Below are positions 12,090-23,757 of a DNA stretch of 64,000 nucleotides, piece by piece. This stretch comes from Anaeramoeba flamelloides. Lineage: Eukaryota > Metamonada > Anaeramoebidae. The stretch is from positions 13,645,001 through 13,709,000 of the forward strand of contig JANTQA010000070.1 of assembly GCA_027625915.1 (NCBI GenBank), in the 5' to 3' direction. Position 1 is the stretch's first letter. The number at the start of each line of letters is the position of its first letter. The notes under the pieces are model-generated. The model was given only the letters and a program-made list of their open reading frames with translations, ran no database searches and had not been told where the DNA came from. The translations under genes and the position numbers were made by a program.

Positions 12090-13270
12090 TTTTATTCCAA
12101 TTCTTCCCATATTTTATAAATGTTTAATCAAACCTCTGAATAAAACAATTGAATATTTCGAATAACGATGAATTCTATTTATTCATAAAAAAGGAGACGA
12201 ACAAGTAGTTTGTAATTACAACCCAATAACTAGAAATCACAGTATACCAATATTATTTATTAAAAATATTAGATCGATTAATTGAATTTTGTTAGGAATT
12301 TATTCATAAATCACAATTTGATTTTTGGAAAAAAATTGATATTTACTTTGCTGTATTAAATTTAAAAAAACTTATAATAAGATAAAATTAAATGATGAAA
12401 ATGATAAAAAAAATATTATAATGATTTATAGAGAAAAATTTTTTGATTCAATCAGTTTTAAAATAATTCAAAAAACAATAAAAAAATTATTTAAAATAAA
12501 ATTATCAGAACTTTTTTATTAATTTATTATCAACAGCGAAGGGCTTGGTGTCTTCCAATTAGATCCATCATAACCAATAATATTTACTCTTACTTCACAT
12601 TTTCTTTTATCAAAAATTATACCAATAACTAATCATCAAAGTCAAATGATTGTAGATGATTTAATTTTAATTATAAAATGAAATATATTTCCTATAGATA
12701 AGAAAAATTTAAAATTCAATATATGAAATAATAACTCAATTTGAATGAAAATCCAATAAAGACAAAACACAAATTTCAAACAAGATTTATCAAAGATTAA
12801 ATATTTAGGTATTCACTTGAAAAAAATTTCTCATTTAATATATAATCTGAAAAAGGCTAAAGAAACTTTTAATAACTGTAAAAATTTTTTATAAATAATT
12901 TATACAGAAATTATTCAAAAATTAGATTTTTTAAACCTTTTATAATAAGCCTATTGACACATGGGTTTGAAATATATAAATATGGAAAATACGAACCCCA
13001 CACCATATGAAATCTTGGATAAATTCATGTATTGCTGAAATACATAAAATAAACAGAAACACACTAATTCGTATCTATAAAATCGAATTTCAAAAATGAA
13101 AATTTGATAATTTTTGCTAATTAAAAAAAATTTAAATTCAAAGATAAATTTGGACGTTTATATATTTCTAATTTTGAAAAATTAATAAAATAAAATCAAA
13201 AAATCAATAATAAAATTAATTGAAATTCAAAAAAATTAACCTAAAGATTCTACAAAAAAGAAATTATGAT
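12090..13270 (+). pseudogene. LINE reverse transcriptase remnant
   Basis: Translation in shifting plus frames gives a decayed non-LTR reverse transcriptase in the usual motif order. HKKGDEQVVCNYNPIT (near 12185) matches the family's HKKGD...NYRPI. KFFDSISFKIIQKTI (near 12435) matches KAFDSI. IVDDLILII (near 12650) is the YADD block with a changed first residue, and KYLGIHLKK (near 12805) is the KYLG motif. Many stops and frame changes show that it is dead. No endonuclease domain is seen. It lies just upstream of the SR gene's start. Confidence 0.8.
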
Positions 13271-13309
13271 TAAAAATATACGAGTTGCTAAATTTTACCA
13301 GTTGTGGGT

Positions 13310-13580
13310 GTTTTTAGTTTTTTTTTTAAATTTTAAAATGAAAAAGAAAATTTAAATTTTTTTTATTTTTATTTTTAATTCTGGAAACAGCTTTCAGGTT
13401 TTTGTTTGAGTTTTCTGTTTATCTGTAAAATCAACAGAGATAAACAAAAAAAAACAAAAAACCAGCAAAAAAACACAGTTAGGTTTTCCAGAATTTAAAA
13501 GAATGGGGTAAAATCAAGATTTATCACAATTATTTTGAATTCTGGAAAATCAAGACACTCCATGACACTCTAAGTCTCAT
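13310..13580. repeat. Hairpin array A2
   Basis: Consecutive imperfect palindromes: an AATTTTAAAATG...-type module, a GGTTTTTGTTTGAGTTTTCTG module with its complement near 13450, and the TTTCCAGAATTTAAAAGAAT module closing near 13540. It ends in CACTCCATGACACTC, a version of the family's terminal motif. Confidence 0.7.
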
Positions 13581-13590
13581 TACCATACAT

Positions 13591-13604
13591 GAACCCCCCC
13601 CCCC
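13591..13604 (+). repeat. Poly-C tract and short CA run
   Basis: A run of about 13 C followed by CACACACACA, striking in DNA this AT-rich. It lies just before the TIR element at 13643. Confidence 0.85.
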
Positions 13605-13642
13605 ACACACACAAGAATATTTTTAAATAAATAATAAAAAAC

Positions 13643-14452
13643 CAAAATAAAGACCATTCCAAAAATTTGGATACACCCAAAATCAAAAATAGGCAAAAAA
13701 AAAATCAATTTATTGTATTTTTCCAAACAAAATATAAAACAACATTTAAGTTAACAAGTATTAATTTTTTAATTAGTAATCATTTTAATCCAAATAAAAG
13801 AAAAAAATATAAAACTCAGAAATAAAAACAGGTGTGTCCAATATAATGATACGAGCGGAACAAAAAATGTATTGGTAAATTTGTTGAATTTTATTTATTT
13901 ATTTATTTATTGTGAAAAAGGAGTAATCAAAGAAAATTTACTAAATAAAAAAAGAGAAGAAGAAAAATAATTAAAACATTAAAAGTAAAAAAATATTATT
14001 ATCATTTACAAAACCAAATTAAAAATTATCCACGTCCTGAAACAGGAGGAGTAAAAACCCGATAGAAAGATTATTAATAATAAGATTCCACAAACTGTGA
14101 TTAATAAATTGGTATTCCACGACTTCGAAAAGTGGGGCACTAATAAATTTGTTGAAATTTCACCAACAATTCTTGATCGATCAAATGTTAAGAGGCCATT
14201 CAATTAATTGTATGTGGATTTTCCAATTTAACAAACTCAACACTAACCTTCTATCAACCATTAAAAAAAAATTTTCGAGATCAAACAAAACAGATTACGT
14301 AACTACAGAAAAGGAAAACAAAAAACAAAACAAAAAATTTAAAAAATAAAATAGTTTGTAAAATTAAAAATCTTTCCAAATTGAATTTAAAGTGCATTAA
14401 TGATGTTCTTTCCACTGTTTAAACTGTGTACAAATTTTTGGAATCTAGTTTT
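13643..14452 (+). mobile_element. TIR element family D, copy 1, with nested insertion
   Basis: The ends read ATTCCAAAAATTTGGATACA at the left and, reversed, ATTCCAAAAATTTGTACAC at the right. Related copies are at 22928-23456, 30735-31265 (reverse) and 60395-60920, each about 530 bp. This copy is longer because a 255-bp element sits inside it at 13889-14143. The ends are Tc1/mariner-like in style, which is inference. The short reading frames inside are not conserved between copies. Confidence 0.7.
13889..14143 (-). mobile_element. SINE/LINE-end-like insertion with 13-bp target duplication
   Basis: TAAATTTGTTGAA occurs at 13876-13888 and again at 14144-14156. The related element at 22928 has only one version of that site. 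Read on the minus strand the insert ends in an AATAAATAAATAAA tail, the pattern left by target-primed reverse transcription. A second, shorter copy lies at about 20945-21090. The minus strand has an open frame ending SCFRTWIIFNLVL, which may be the tail of a parent gene or LINE; I do not recognise it. Confidence 0.7.
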
Positions 14453-14895
14453 CTTTATTTGTAACCTAAAAATATTTAAGTCATCCTTCGAGTTCATTAT
14501 TTTTAAAATTGAGGATTTTTACGAATTGCTTAAATAGATATTACTCTGTAATAAATAAAAACTCAAATAAATTTTGCCCTCTATGCTTAAAAGGTAAGCA
14601 AAAGGAAAATAATTAAATACTGATCATTTTTTATGGGTATGTTCTTCCTATAGAAAAAGATAGAATAATATTTTATAACAAACAAAAAGAATTTAACTTT
14701 AATGAAATAATTTGTAAATAGATAATTCAAGACTATTTTTGTTAATTAACAATCGTGAAATCGTTGATTTTCCACTTAAATTTCTGAAATGAAATTTAAG
14801 TATAAGAGCATCTAGAGTCTAAATTGAAACTTCTTCCTCAATAAAAAATAAAAATAAAAAAAAATATAAAAAAAAAAATAAAAAAAAAAAAAAAT
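14453..14895 (+). mobile_element. LINE 3'-end fragment, copy 1
   Basis: Near 14575 a reading FCPLCLKGKQKEN followed in another frame by HFLWVCSS gives the CxxC...H...C zinc motif found at the C-terminus of many LINE proteins. Downstream is a hairpin (ACTTAAATTTC/GAAATTTAAGT, about 14775-14803), then an A-rich tail to about 14895. The same order occurs at 30490-30735 plus 31290-31440. Confidence 0.6.
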
Positions 14896-15313
14896 GAAAA
14901 AATTTCAAAAAATTAAAACTCAAAAACGTTGATATTGTCCATCTCTAAATCTATTGTTAAATCAAATAAAAAAAAATAATATGTAGCATAACTCTGATAT
15001 TTTATTCATAATTGATTATAATATGAATTATCCCCAAATAGACTTCATATATTTTGTTAATCTTTAGAATAAACAAAATGTTTAAGAAGAATTCTAAAAA
15101 AAAATTTTTTTTTGCTGCAGAATCATACATTTATATATTCAGGTGAAAAAGTGGAAGTGATAAAGCGAGAATAATTAAGGTTTATTCTTTTCTTTCTTTT
15201 CTTTTTCTTTTTTTTTTTTGTTTTTTCAAACATTTGGTAAGTTTATATTATTAGATATTTTCAATTATTTCCAAAAATTTTAAAATCACAGTATCTAAAC
15301 CAAATTTAAATTT
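14896..15313. other. 3' flank of the PH-LRR gene
   Basis: AT-rich, with a T-rich pyrimidine run near 15180-15230. No gene is seen. The part near 15313 is probably the 3' untranslated region of the minus-strand PH-LRR gene. Confidence 0.4.
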
Positions 15314-15377
15314 TTAGAAATGATTATTGTTATTGTTATTGTTATTGTTATTGTTATTATTGTTATTATTATTATCA

Positions 15378-15426
<49 letters not shown>

Positions 15427-16875
15427 CATTATTATTATCATTATTATCATTATCATTAGTATTAATATTTTTATTATTATTTTTATTCCTTTCAAGTTTT
15501 GAAAATAATTTTTTTAATTTATTTTCGTCTTCCAATAATTTGGTTAATCCATATGAAAGTGGATTTTTATCAATACAGAATGTTTGTAAAAACAGAATTT
15601 TTGAAAGGAAATTTACAGGAATTTCTGTAATTATATTCTTTGAAAGATCTAAATATGTCAATTTTTTCAAAACATCTATTTCTTTTGGTATTATATTAAT
15701 AATATTATTTTGAAGTTGGATTTTTTTTAAAGATTCCATTGCAAAAAGGAAATCAGGAACCTGTTTAATTAAATTATAAGAAAGGTTAATTCTCTTTAAG
15801 TTGGTGAGCTGTGAAATAAAATAAGGAATAACTTTAATTCTATTTTTAGAAAAATTCAAAATTTTTAAACTTTTTGAATTTATGATTGTGCATGGAATGC
15901 TTTTGATTAAATTTTGAGAAAGGTTAAGTCTTGTTAATTGCATTAAATTTATAAATTTGAAATTTATACTTGATAAATTGTTGTGTTTTAAACTTAAGGT
16001 TTGTAAATTTATTAATTCGGATAATTTCATTGGTATTTTTTGAATTTCACAATTTTCTAATTTTAAAATCTTTAAATTTTTCAATTTTGAAATTTCCGTT
16101 GGTATCTCCATAATTTGGCAGTCAATTATTTCTAAAATAGTTAATTGATTTTTTTTAAAAATAATTGTTGGCATTTTTTGAATTCCAACACTTTGGATAT
16201 GTAAATATTGCAATTTTATAAAATTATTTAGATTAATCCGATCTTCTCTGAGATAAGGCAAATTAAATAAATGTAATTTTGAAAAGGGTAATTGCTCCCG
16301 TTTGATGTCTAAGCAATCTAAATTCAAATATCGTTTCCCTGTAATTATTAGTTCCTCTTTATTGTTCTCGTTTCCTTTGTCTTCAACACAATCCTTTTTT
16401 TGTCTTTTCCTTTGTTTTTTCCCCCCTTTCCCCCTTTTTTTATCAATTTTTTTTTGTTGCCCATGTTTGTGTTTCTTTTTGATTTTATTTACAATTTCTT
16501 TTTTAATATCAATTTCCCAGTAAAGTGTATTTTCATTAAATCTATAGGTATTTGGATTTTGGAATTCTTTATCTTTTTCTAATTCTGAATTATCATTCTG
16601 AATTTTATTTTTTATGAATTCCTCGTTATTACCAATTTCAATTTCAATTTCGATTCTTTTTTGTTCTTTATTATTTCCATTTCCAATATTCGTTTCTTCA
16701 TCCTTATCCTTATCCTTTTCTTTTTCTTTTTCTTTTCCTTTTTCCTTTTTTTTTTTTTTTTTTTTTTTTTCTTTTTTGTTTTCTTTTTTGTTTTTTTTTT
16801 CGTTTTCATTTTTTTTTCCTTTTCCTTTTCCTTTTCCTTTTCCTTTTTCTTTTTCTTTTTCTTTTTCTTTTCCCC

Positions 16876-16921
<46 letters not shown>

Positions 16922-19546
16922 ATTTTTTTTTCCTTTTTCTTTTCCATTTTCCTTTTCTTTTTCCTTATCATTTCCCTTTTTTTTTTTTTTTTCATTTTCT
17001 TTTTTCCTTTTCAAATCTTTATTACCACCATTATGAATTTCATTTTCTTCATCATCCTTTAATTTTTTATGATCATTTTGGATTTCATTGTTTCCAAATT
17101 CATTTCTATTCTTTTGAATTTCAAAATTATTATTCTCTTTTTCTTTATTATTGCCAATTTTATTCTTTTTTTTTGGTTTGTTTTTATTCCGGGTTTTCTT
17201 TTTGAACTCAACAGCATTGATAATTTTATTAATATTTTTATTTAATTTGTTATTACTTTTTTTCGAGATTTCCAATGTTAAAACTTTATCAAATATATCT
17301 TTAACAAGTACTTTGACATATTGCTTTTTATCTTTTTGATAATGAAAATTATTCAATTTCTTTTTCAAATAATTTTTATTATTCGATTCTAATAAATCTA
17401 TATACTCGTGAAATAAATTTAAATCACTTTTTTTTGGATCGATTGAATCTTTATTCTTAAGGCTGTAATTCTTATTACATTCTTCTTTAATATTGAACAA
17501 GTTATTTGGATTTAAAAACTGTGTTTCAAAATCGTTTTGTTCTGTTAATAATCTGTTTTGGAATGCATTTTGAAATTTTTGATCCAAGTTTTTCAATTCT
17601 TCTTTCATATGTTCCTTATTCTTTTCATCAAGTTTAATTGGATCAATTTTTGATAAATCAAATATATTATTAATCTTTATTAGTTTTTTTTTGAGTCGAA
17701 TATGATTTTTATTTTTATATAATATTATATTAGCCTTTTTAAGAAATTTCTTTTTCTTTTTATAACTTTCATCATTGCTATTATTATATAAACTATATTG
17801 GCTTTTATTGGCTTTGCTATTCTTTTTCTGTTTTTTGAAATCAAATTTCTTCCAAAAGGGGTTTCCATTTATTAATAAAAATAACAACTGATTCTTCAAA
17901 TTAATCAATTGGAATGGGAACGCTTTAATTAAATTGCCATAGAGATCAAGATTTAATAAATTAGATAATTGTGAAATTTCTAAAGGCAATTTTGATATTA
18001 AATTATAAGGCAACAGGAGGTGAATTAGTTTTTTCAAGTTTGCAATTTTTTTAGGTATTTTCAAAATACCATTCCCACCCAAGTTTAAATATTGTAATTT
18101 ATTGCACTCTAAAATGGAATTAGGGAACTTGGTTAACAAATTATTCGCAATTGATAGCGAATAAAGATTCTCCTTTGGTAACCAAACCTTTTGGAATTTT
18201 TTGAATCGATTATTTGTCAAATCAAGAATTTTCAGATTTGTTAACTTTGTAAACGATTCAGTGATTGCCTGTAAATAATTGTTTTGAAGATCTAAAACTT
18301 GCAATTTCGCTAAGATAGTTAGTGATAATAAATTGTCCTCAAGTTTGCAGTTTCGGAGTTTTAATTTTTTTAAATTAAGAAGACCATGGATTTCTAAAGG
18401 TATGCCACCTTGGTTAAAATTATTATTTGATAGGTCGAGAGAAACCAAATTTTCGAGATTCAAAATACTTAAAGGGATCGCTTTCAATTTGCAATTCTGT
18501 AAATAAAGCAACTTTAACCAACGTAGAGACGATACGCCTTCGGGAAATGTATTTTGGAAGCAATTGTTTGACAAATTAAGACTTGTCAATGAAGAGATCA
18601 AAGATAATGATTTTGGTGCCTCATGGAATAAAGCAGGTGGCAAAGATTCGTCATTTGAAAAGTACCCTTGCGTCGACAGAGATTTGATTTGTTTAAATCT
18701 ACACGAATGAAGGAAGTCCGTGAAAAGGCTTACCAATTGGAGAATCCTTTTTTTTTCATCCTTTTTGATTTTGTTCTTCGATAAAATTTTCTTTAATGGG
18801 CCAATCCTTTCTCTGTTTTTTAAAATGTTTTTCATTGTAAAATTGCGTTTGTTTGTATTCTTGGAGTTTCGAACAAACAATTTAGTTTTACCTTTGGAGC
18901 TTTCTAATTTAAAACTTTTCTTTTTGTTGGAAATATTTTTTTTTTGGTATTCTTTTTTGTTGGGTAATTTTTTTCTTTTTTTTTTGGAGGGTTTTTTCTT
19001 ATTTTTATTTTTCTCCTCTTCGTTTTTGTTTTCTTTTTCATTTTCTTGTTCTTGTTCTTGTTCTTTTTTTTTTTCTTGTTCTTTTTCTTTTTCTTTTTCT
19101 TTTTCTTTTTCATCTTGATTTTTGTTCTCGTTCTGGAAATGTAATTCATCATTTGAAAAGATACTTTCAATTACTTCAGGTTCATTAGCCAAAAAGATCT
19201 CACTCAAGTCATCAGAGTCTGTAGAAGATCGTAAATATGAAGATGTGTTTGACTGTGAATCATTTTGTGGCTGTTTTAGAATTTTTTCTGCCCAAATGCT
19301 ACACTCTTGATCGCTTGCACATAAAAATTTATATCTTTTACCTTCACTATCTAACAATTGAAACACATTGGTAGACTTTAATATTTCTTGAATACTGGAA
19401 AACAAAATAGTCTCGAGTGGGATTGTTTGGTCATCTTGTTTCAGATAATGTTCCATTTGAGAATTTCTGATCCTATAGAACCCTTCTTTCCATTGGTTTG
19501 TTTTTTGATCAAATTGCTTTAAAGTCCCAGAGTGTTCTTGACTCAT
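15314..19546 (-). CDS. PH domain + two leucine-rich-repeat blocks, Asn-rich tail
   Basis: A single exon of 1410 residues. I start at ATG 19546 (MSQEHSGTLKQFDQ); the open frame runs a little further upstream but has no ATG. Residues about 6-95 form a PH domain: SGTLKQ, then WKEGFYRIRN, VFQLLDSEGKRYKFLCAS and the closing helix ECSIWAEKIL with its invariant Trp. Residues about 318-562 and 1074-1333 are two arrays of LxxLxLxxNxL leucine-rich repeats of the short IP-type. A Lys/Glu/Asn-rich, probably disordered linker separates them. The C-terminus is nearly pure Asn/Asp. PH domains bind phosphoinositides or partner proteins and LRRs bind proteins, so a signalling or membrane scaffold role is inferred. 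No enzymatic domain is seen. The coding strand of the linker is almost only purines for about 300 bases (16690-17000). Confidence 0.9.
15320..15480. repeat. Asn-codon trinucleotide repeat (AAT/AAC)n
   Basis: Plus strand reads (ATT/GTT/ATC)n, which is about 50 Asn/Asp codons at the C-terminus of the PH-LRR protein. The mixed codons show that it is not a very recent single expansion. Confidence 0.9.
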
Positions 19547-20610
19547 GACAAACAAATATTTTTTGGGCAAGTAGAATAAAATGGAAAAAATTAATTTTTC
19601 GATCTCAAATTCTTGAGTTTTAGAGAATGAGTCTCTTTAAAATTTCTGATTTGTTGAAGAGACTTTTTGTTTGAAAAAACAATTGTTAAGAAATTTCTTT
19701 AAGGGACACGTTGATCTGAGGACTATTTACAATTATTTTTTTGAGATCAAATAAATTATATTTTACGGATAATTTTTTTTCTTGTAAAAATATCTTAGGT
19801 GCTTTTAAAAAAAAACGTTTGTGTAAATTTCCGGATAAACTTAATAAGTACTGTTTCCATTAATAAAAAATATTATTTTTGAAACATTGTAATAAGTATT
19901 TTTTATTTGTGTTACATATTTTGAAAGTGTTATGAAAATTTGAGAGAAACTTATTCTAGATTAATAAAATCGTTTATAATATTTTCAAAAAAAAAGAACA
20001 AATTTATAACATTATTTTTTTTAGCATTATTATTAAAAATGGTCAAATTTATAGAGTTTTCCTGACTTTATAGTAGTTACTACTGTCCCAATCATAACAC
20101 AAAAATTTATTTGATTTGTAAATTGATTTTATATTTCAATTTTTTTTCTTTTTAAAAAAAATCTAATTTGGTTTGGAAAGTTCATCAAAAACTACAAATT
20201 TTAGAATTCAAGAAAAAAAAATATATTTTCTATTTTTTTGTTTTAGAAATAGCAAATGAAATTAATGAAAAAAACTATAATTAATGTGGGTCTTCGATAT
20301 TCATAAATGGTTCAAATATATTAATTTAAACAATTTGAAAACTAAAGTTACAAAAATATTGTCAAGTTTACTTGATTTCTATCTTTTGAAATCTAATTAT
20401 TGTATTTATTGATTACTTACATAAATAACTTTAATTATGTATTTGGAATTGAAATTTTTTATTTTATGATCCAAGAGAAATTTATTTATTATTTTGTAAA
20501 TATAAAAGATAATTTCAAAACTTAAAATAAAAAAAATGTTAATTCTAAAATTTTCATTGGAGTTAAAATGCTAAATAAAATTTTCTAACAAGTTACTTCC
20601 TGTTTTTAAT
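19547..20610. other. Intergenic, upstream of the PH-LRR gene
   Basis: AT-rich. Holds the promoter region of the minus-strand PH-LRR gene, in which I can name no motif. No other gene or clear repeat is seen. Confidence 0.4.
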
Positions 20611-20811
20611 TACAGCCAGTTCGACTTTTAAGACACAAACTTTTACTAAATTTAAGGTACAATAAAAAATCTCAAATTACGTCACAAAATTCGGATTCTA
20701 GTAAAATAATTTGTAAAAAACAAAAATTCCAAGAAATGTGTCTTAATTTGAGATTTTTTTGTTACTTAAATGTCGTTGAAAGTTTGTGCCTTAAATTTGA
20801 AACTGGCTGTA
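20611..20811. mobile_element. Palindromic MITE family A, copy 1
   Basis: A 201-bp near-palindrome beginning TACAGCCAGTTCGACTTTTA and ending in its complement GAAACTGGCTGTA. The ends carry CAG next to TA, the pattern of Tc1/mariner insertions (TA duplication). It is the most diverged of the four full copies. Confidence 0.85.
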
Positions 20812-20944
20812 TATTAATAAAAATATTATTTCAAATATGAAAAATCTAATTTATTATACTTTTTTGATTCGCTGTAATTAAAGAGAAATATTATTACTTC
20901 ATATTTTACCCATTAACAAAATTTGAAAAAGTATTTTTCTCATG

Positions 20945-21090
20945 TTTGTTTATTTATTGAGATAAAAGAACAATTAAAGAAAATTTTATCAAAATTACAA
21001 AAAGAGAAGAAGAAAAATAATTAAAATAATAAAACAAAAAATAATAATATTATTTGAAAGACCAAATTAAAAATATATCTACTCTAATCA
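20945..21090 (-). mobile_element. Second copy of the SINE-like element, truncated
   Basis: Matches about 13895-14040, including the AAAAAGAGAAGAAGAAAAAT stretch, then loses similarity. If the element reads on the minus strand, it is truncated at its 5' side, as LINE-driven copies usually are. Confidence 0.55.
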
Positions 21091-21109
21091 GGTTTTTGTT
21101 TTACTTTTA

Positions 21110-21545
21110 GAAATAAAATGATTTATTTTTGTTTTTTTATTTTCATTTCTTTAATTAAAAAAAACCTAGACACATTTATTGAACTTTTTCAGAATTTAAA
21201 AAAATATAGTTAAATCTTAGATTTTATTTCTTTTATTAAAAAAAAAAAAAATCACCATTAGGTTTTACAGAATTCTAAGAAATTAGAAGTAAATTTCAAA
21301 AATTTTCAGTTTATTTCTCTTGAATTTTAAAAAAAAAGTTGTTAACTTTTCTTAAATTTTTGGCTATTTTGAAAATTGATAAATTTTCAAAATAAAACAA
21401 AAATTAAAAAAACTAATTGTGATTGGCAGGATTCAAAAAATTCATATAAATCATGATTTTTACTCTATTATTTTAAATACTAAAAAACTTAGACACTTGA
21501 AAGTACTCAAAAAAACTTTTAGACACTTTTACAGAATTTAAATGT
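21110..21545. repeat. Hairpin array A3
   Basis: Degenerate palindromic modules of the array family, with AACCTAGACAC and GTTAACTTTT junctions and the TTTTACAGAATTC/GAATTTTAAA arms. More decayed than the copies near 41 kb and 50 kb. Confidence 0.55.
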
Positions 21546-21592
21546 TGGGGTAAAACCCATAAAATACTTATCAATAAGAAAGTAAAATTCTA

Positions 21593-21794
21593 TACAGTCA
21601 GTTTCACTTTTAAGGTACAAACTTTCAACGAAATTTAAGGCACAAAAAAATTTCAAATTAAGACACAAAATTTGGAATTTTTTTTTTTACAATTTATTTT
21701 TACTAGAATTTGAATTTTGTGCCTTAATTTGAGATTTTTTTTTGTGCCTTAAATTTCGTTGAAAGTTTGTGTCTTAAAAGTGAAACTTACTGTA
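21593..21794. mobile_element. Palindromic MITE family A, copy 2
   Basis: Starts TACAGTCAGTTTCACTTTTA and ends with the complement AAGTGAAACTTACTGTA. 202 bp, folding over nearly its whole length. Inner arms read AACTTTCAACGAAATTTAAG. Confidence 0.9.
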
Positions 21795-21938
21795 TTCTGT
21801 AATTAATAATTGATATTCAGCAATAGTTCCGTTTTTTTTTTAATTTAAAAGAATCGAGTAAAATTTTTAGTTTTATAAATTCTTTTATATCAAACAAAAC
21901 CTAGGTATTACATCTCAAAGTGTATCACCAAATACCCG

Positions 21939-21973
<35 letters not shown>

Positions 21974-22927
21974 GGTAATATTTAGATTTTTTTTGTTTTC
22001 AATTTATTATTATTATTATTTTTCTTTATTACCTCAAGTTGTTTAATCATTAGAGCTATGATGAAAAATTACTGACAAGAACAATAAATTTCATGATTTT
22101 GATTAATAATATAAAATAATTTATGTGTATTTTTGATTGGAATAACTTTACTATAAAGTTTTTTTTCTATATTTTTTGATATTTTTTTTTTCATTTAAAC
22201 CTGATAAAAAGTATTTTTCTCACGAGCGAAAAAAAAAAAATAGTAATTTTCCCCTTTGATTAAAAAATGTGGAATATCTAATTATTAATAGTTTGAAAGA
22301 ATAACAGGTTTTTAACAATTCGAAATATCTTTTTAATAAAAATTTCTCGGGTTATTTAAAAGAATTACTTATGAAAACTTTGAGATAAGGTATATCAGAA
22401 AGGCACTAGTTATTGTAAATAAAAATTTGTTATACAAATTGTATTTTTGTTGAAAATTTTTTTTCTATTCTATTTTTACAAGTACCTAAATCTTGTTTTC
22501 GCAAAATACCAGTTTATATACTGACACAATAGCAAAAAAAAAAACTGTTCAAAAACCTTTCCAACAAATTATGGAAATGTTATTTCAGATGAAAAGTTGA
22601 TTAGCTCGCTTTTTTTTCATTGGATTTGTCAAGTTCAGTTTTTTTCAACTATCATCAGAACAGGTTCAGTTTGTTTACGATCTAATACTACAACAGTTTA
22701 TTAATTCTAAAATTAAAAAAAAAAAAAAATAACTATTTTGTATATTTCAACCAAGTTAAAGAAAAGAAGCGAAGTACAACCCAACAAATACGTAAACAAG
22801 TGGGAAAAAGAAAATAGGATAACAAATCATATTTATCATTTTTATTTTCCTTTTTTTTTTTTTCAATTTAAAAATTTATCATTATTCTTCAGAAAAAAAA
22901 ATTTAGTCCTTCGGTCATAAATAAACC
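21795..22927. other. Intergenic with an AT microsatellite
   Basis: Contains a (TA)n run at about 21943-21971. The rest is AT-rich with no supported gene. The frame at 22738-22920 is short, low in complexity and without relatives here. Confidence 0.4.
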
Positions 22928-23456
22928 ATCTTCCAAAATATGGACAAACCCAAAATCAAAAATAGGCAAAAAAAAAATATTTCAATTTATTATATTTTTT
23001 CACAACATAATATAAAACTACATTGAAGTTGCCCATTATTAATGTATTTATTAGTAACAATTATCATCCAAATAAAAGAAAAAAATATAAAATAGAAAAA
23101 TAAACATCGGTGTATTAAAAATAATGATATGAGCAAAACAAAAAAAGGTATTGGTAAATTTGAAGAAATTTCACCATCAATTCTTTATAGATCAAATGTT
23201 AAGATACCATCGATTAATTGTATTTGGATTTTTCATTTAAAAAACTCAACATTAACCCTTCTATCAACAATTGGAAAAAATCCCAGATCTAACGAAACAT
23301 ATTATGTTAACGAAAAAAAAGAAATGAAAATAAAACAGAAATGACAAAAAATGAAATAGTTTGTAAAATCAAAAATTATTTCCAAATTGAATGTAAACTG
23401 TTGTATTGTCATTTTTTCCTCTGCTTAAACCGTGTCAAAATTTTTGGAATTTAGTT
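22928..23456 (+). mobile_element. TIR element family D, copy 2
   Basis: About 529 bp, matching 13643-14452 outside the nested insertion. The ends read TTCCAAAATATGGACAAACC and, reversed, ATTCCAAAAATTTTGACAC. It shows the empty site for the 255-bp insertion found in copy 1. The 71-residue frame at 23129-23344 is not kept in the other copies. Confidence 0.7.
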
Positions 23457-23757
23457 TCAATTCCGAAATTTAATCTTTTTATTCATAATATAAATTTAAA
23501 TGATTTAGTGTAACTAAATAGAATACAAACCCCCCCCTTTTTTTTTTTTGAAATCAAAAACTTTATTATGAAATCTAAACATAGTTTAATCTTAATTGTA
23601 CAATAATAAAATTTATATATCAAAAAAAAACAATTATAAAAATTAATATGTAGTATTAAATTTATTTTTTCACAGAAAAAAAGAAAAGAAAAGAAAAGAA
23701 AAAATAAGGGTGTAACAATAATGGTAATGTTATTTTTATTTTTATTTTTAACATTAT
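23457..23757. other. 3' flank of the charged-protein gene
   Basis: Holds a C8/T13 run at about 23530-23551 and A-rich sequence. Probably includes the 3' untranslated region of the minus-strand gene that ends at 23758. Confidence 0.4.

Noticed and set aside
16612-17062. Several Phe/Ser- or Lys-rich frames opposite the PH-LRR linker
   Set aside because: Shadows of the Lys/Glu-rich coding region in other frames.
20611-21794. CRISPR-like or bacterial palindromic repeats
   Set aside because: There is no regular spacing, and the palindromes have transposon ends; the DNA is clearly eukaryotic.
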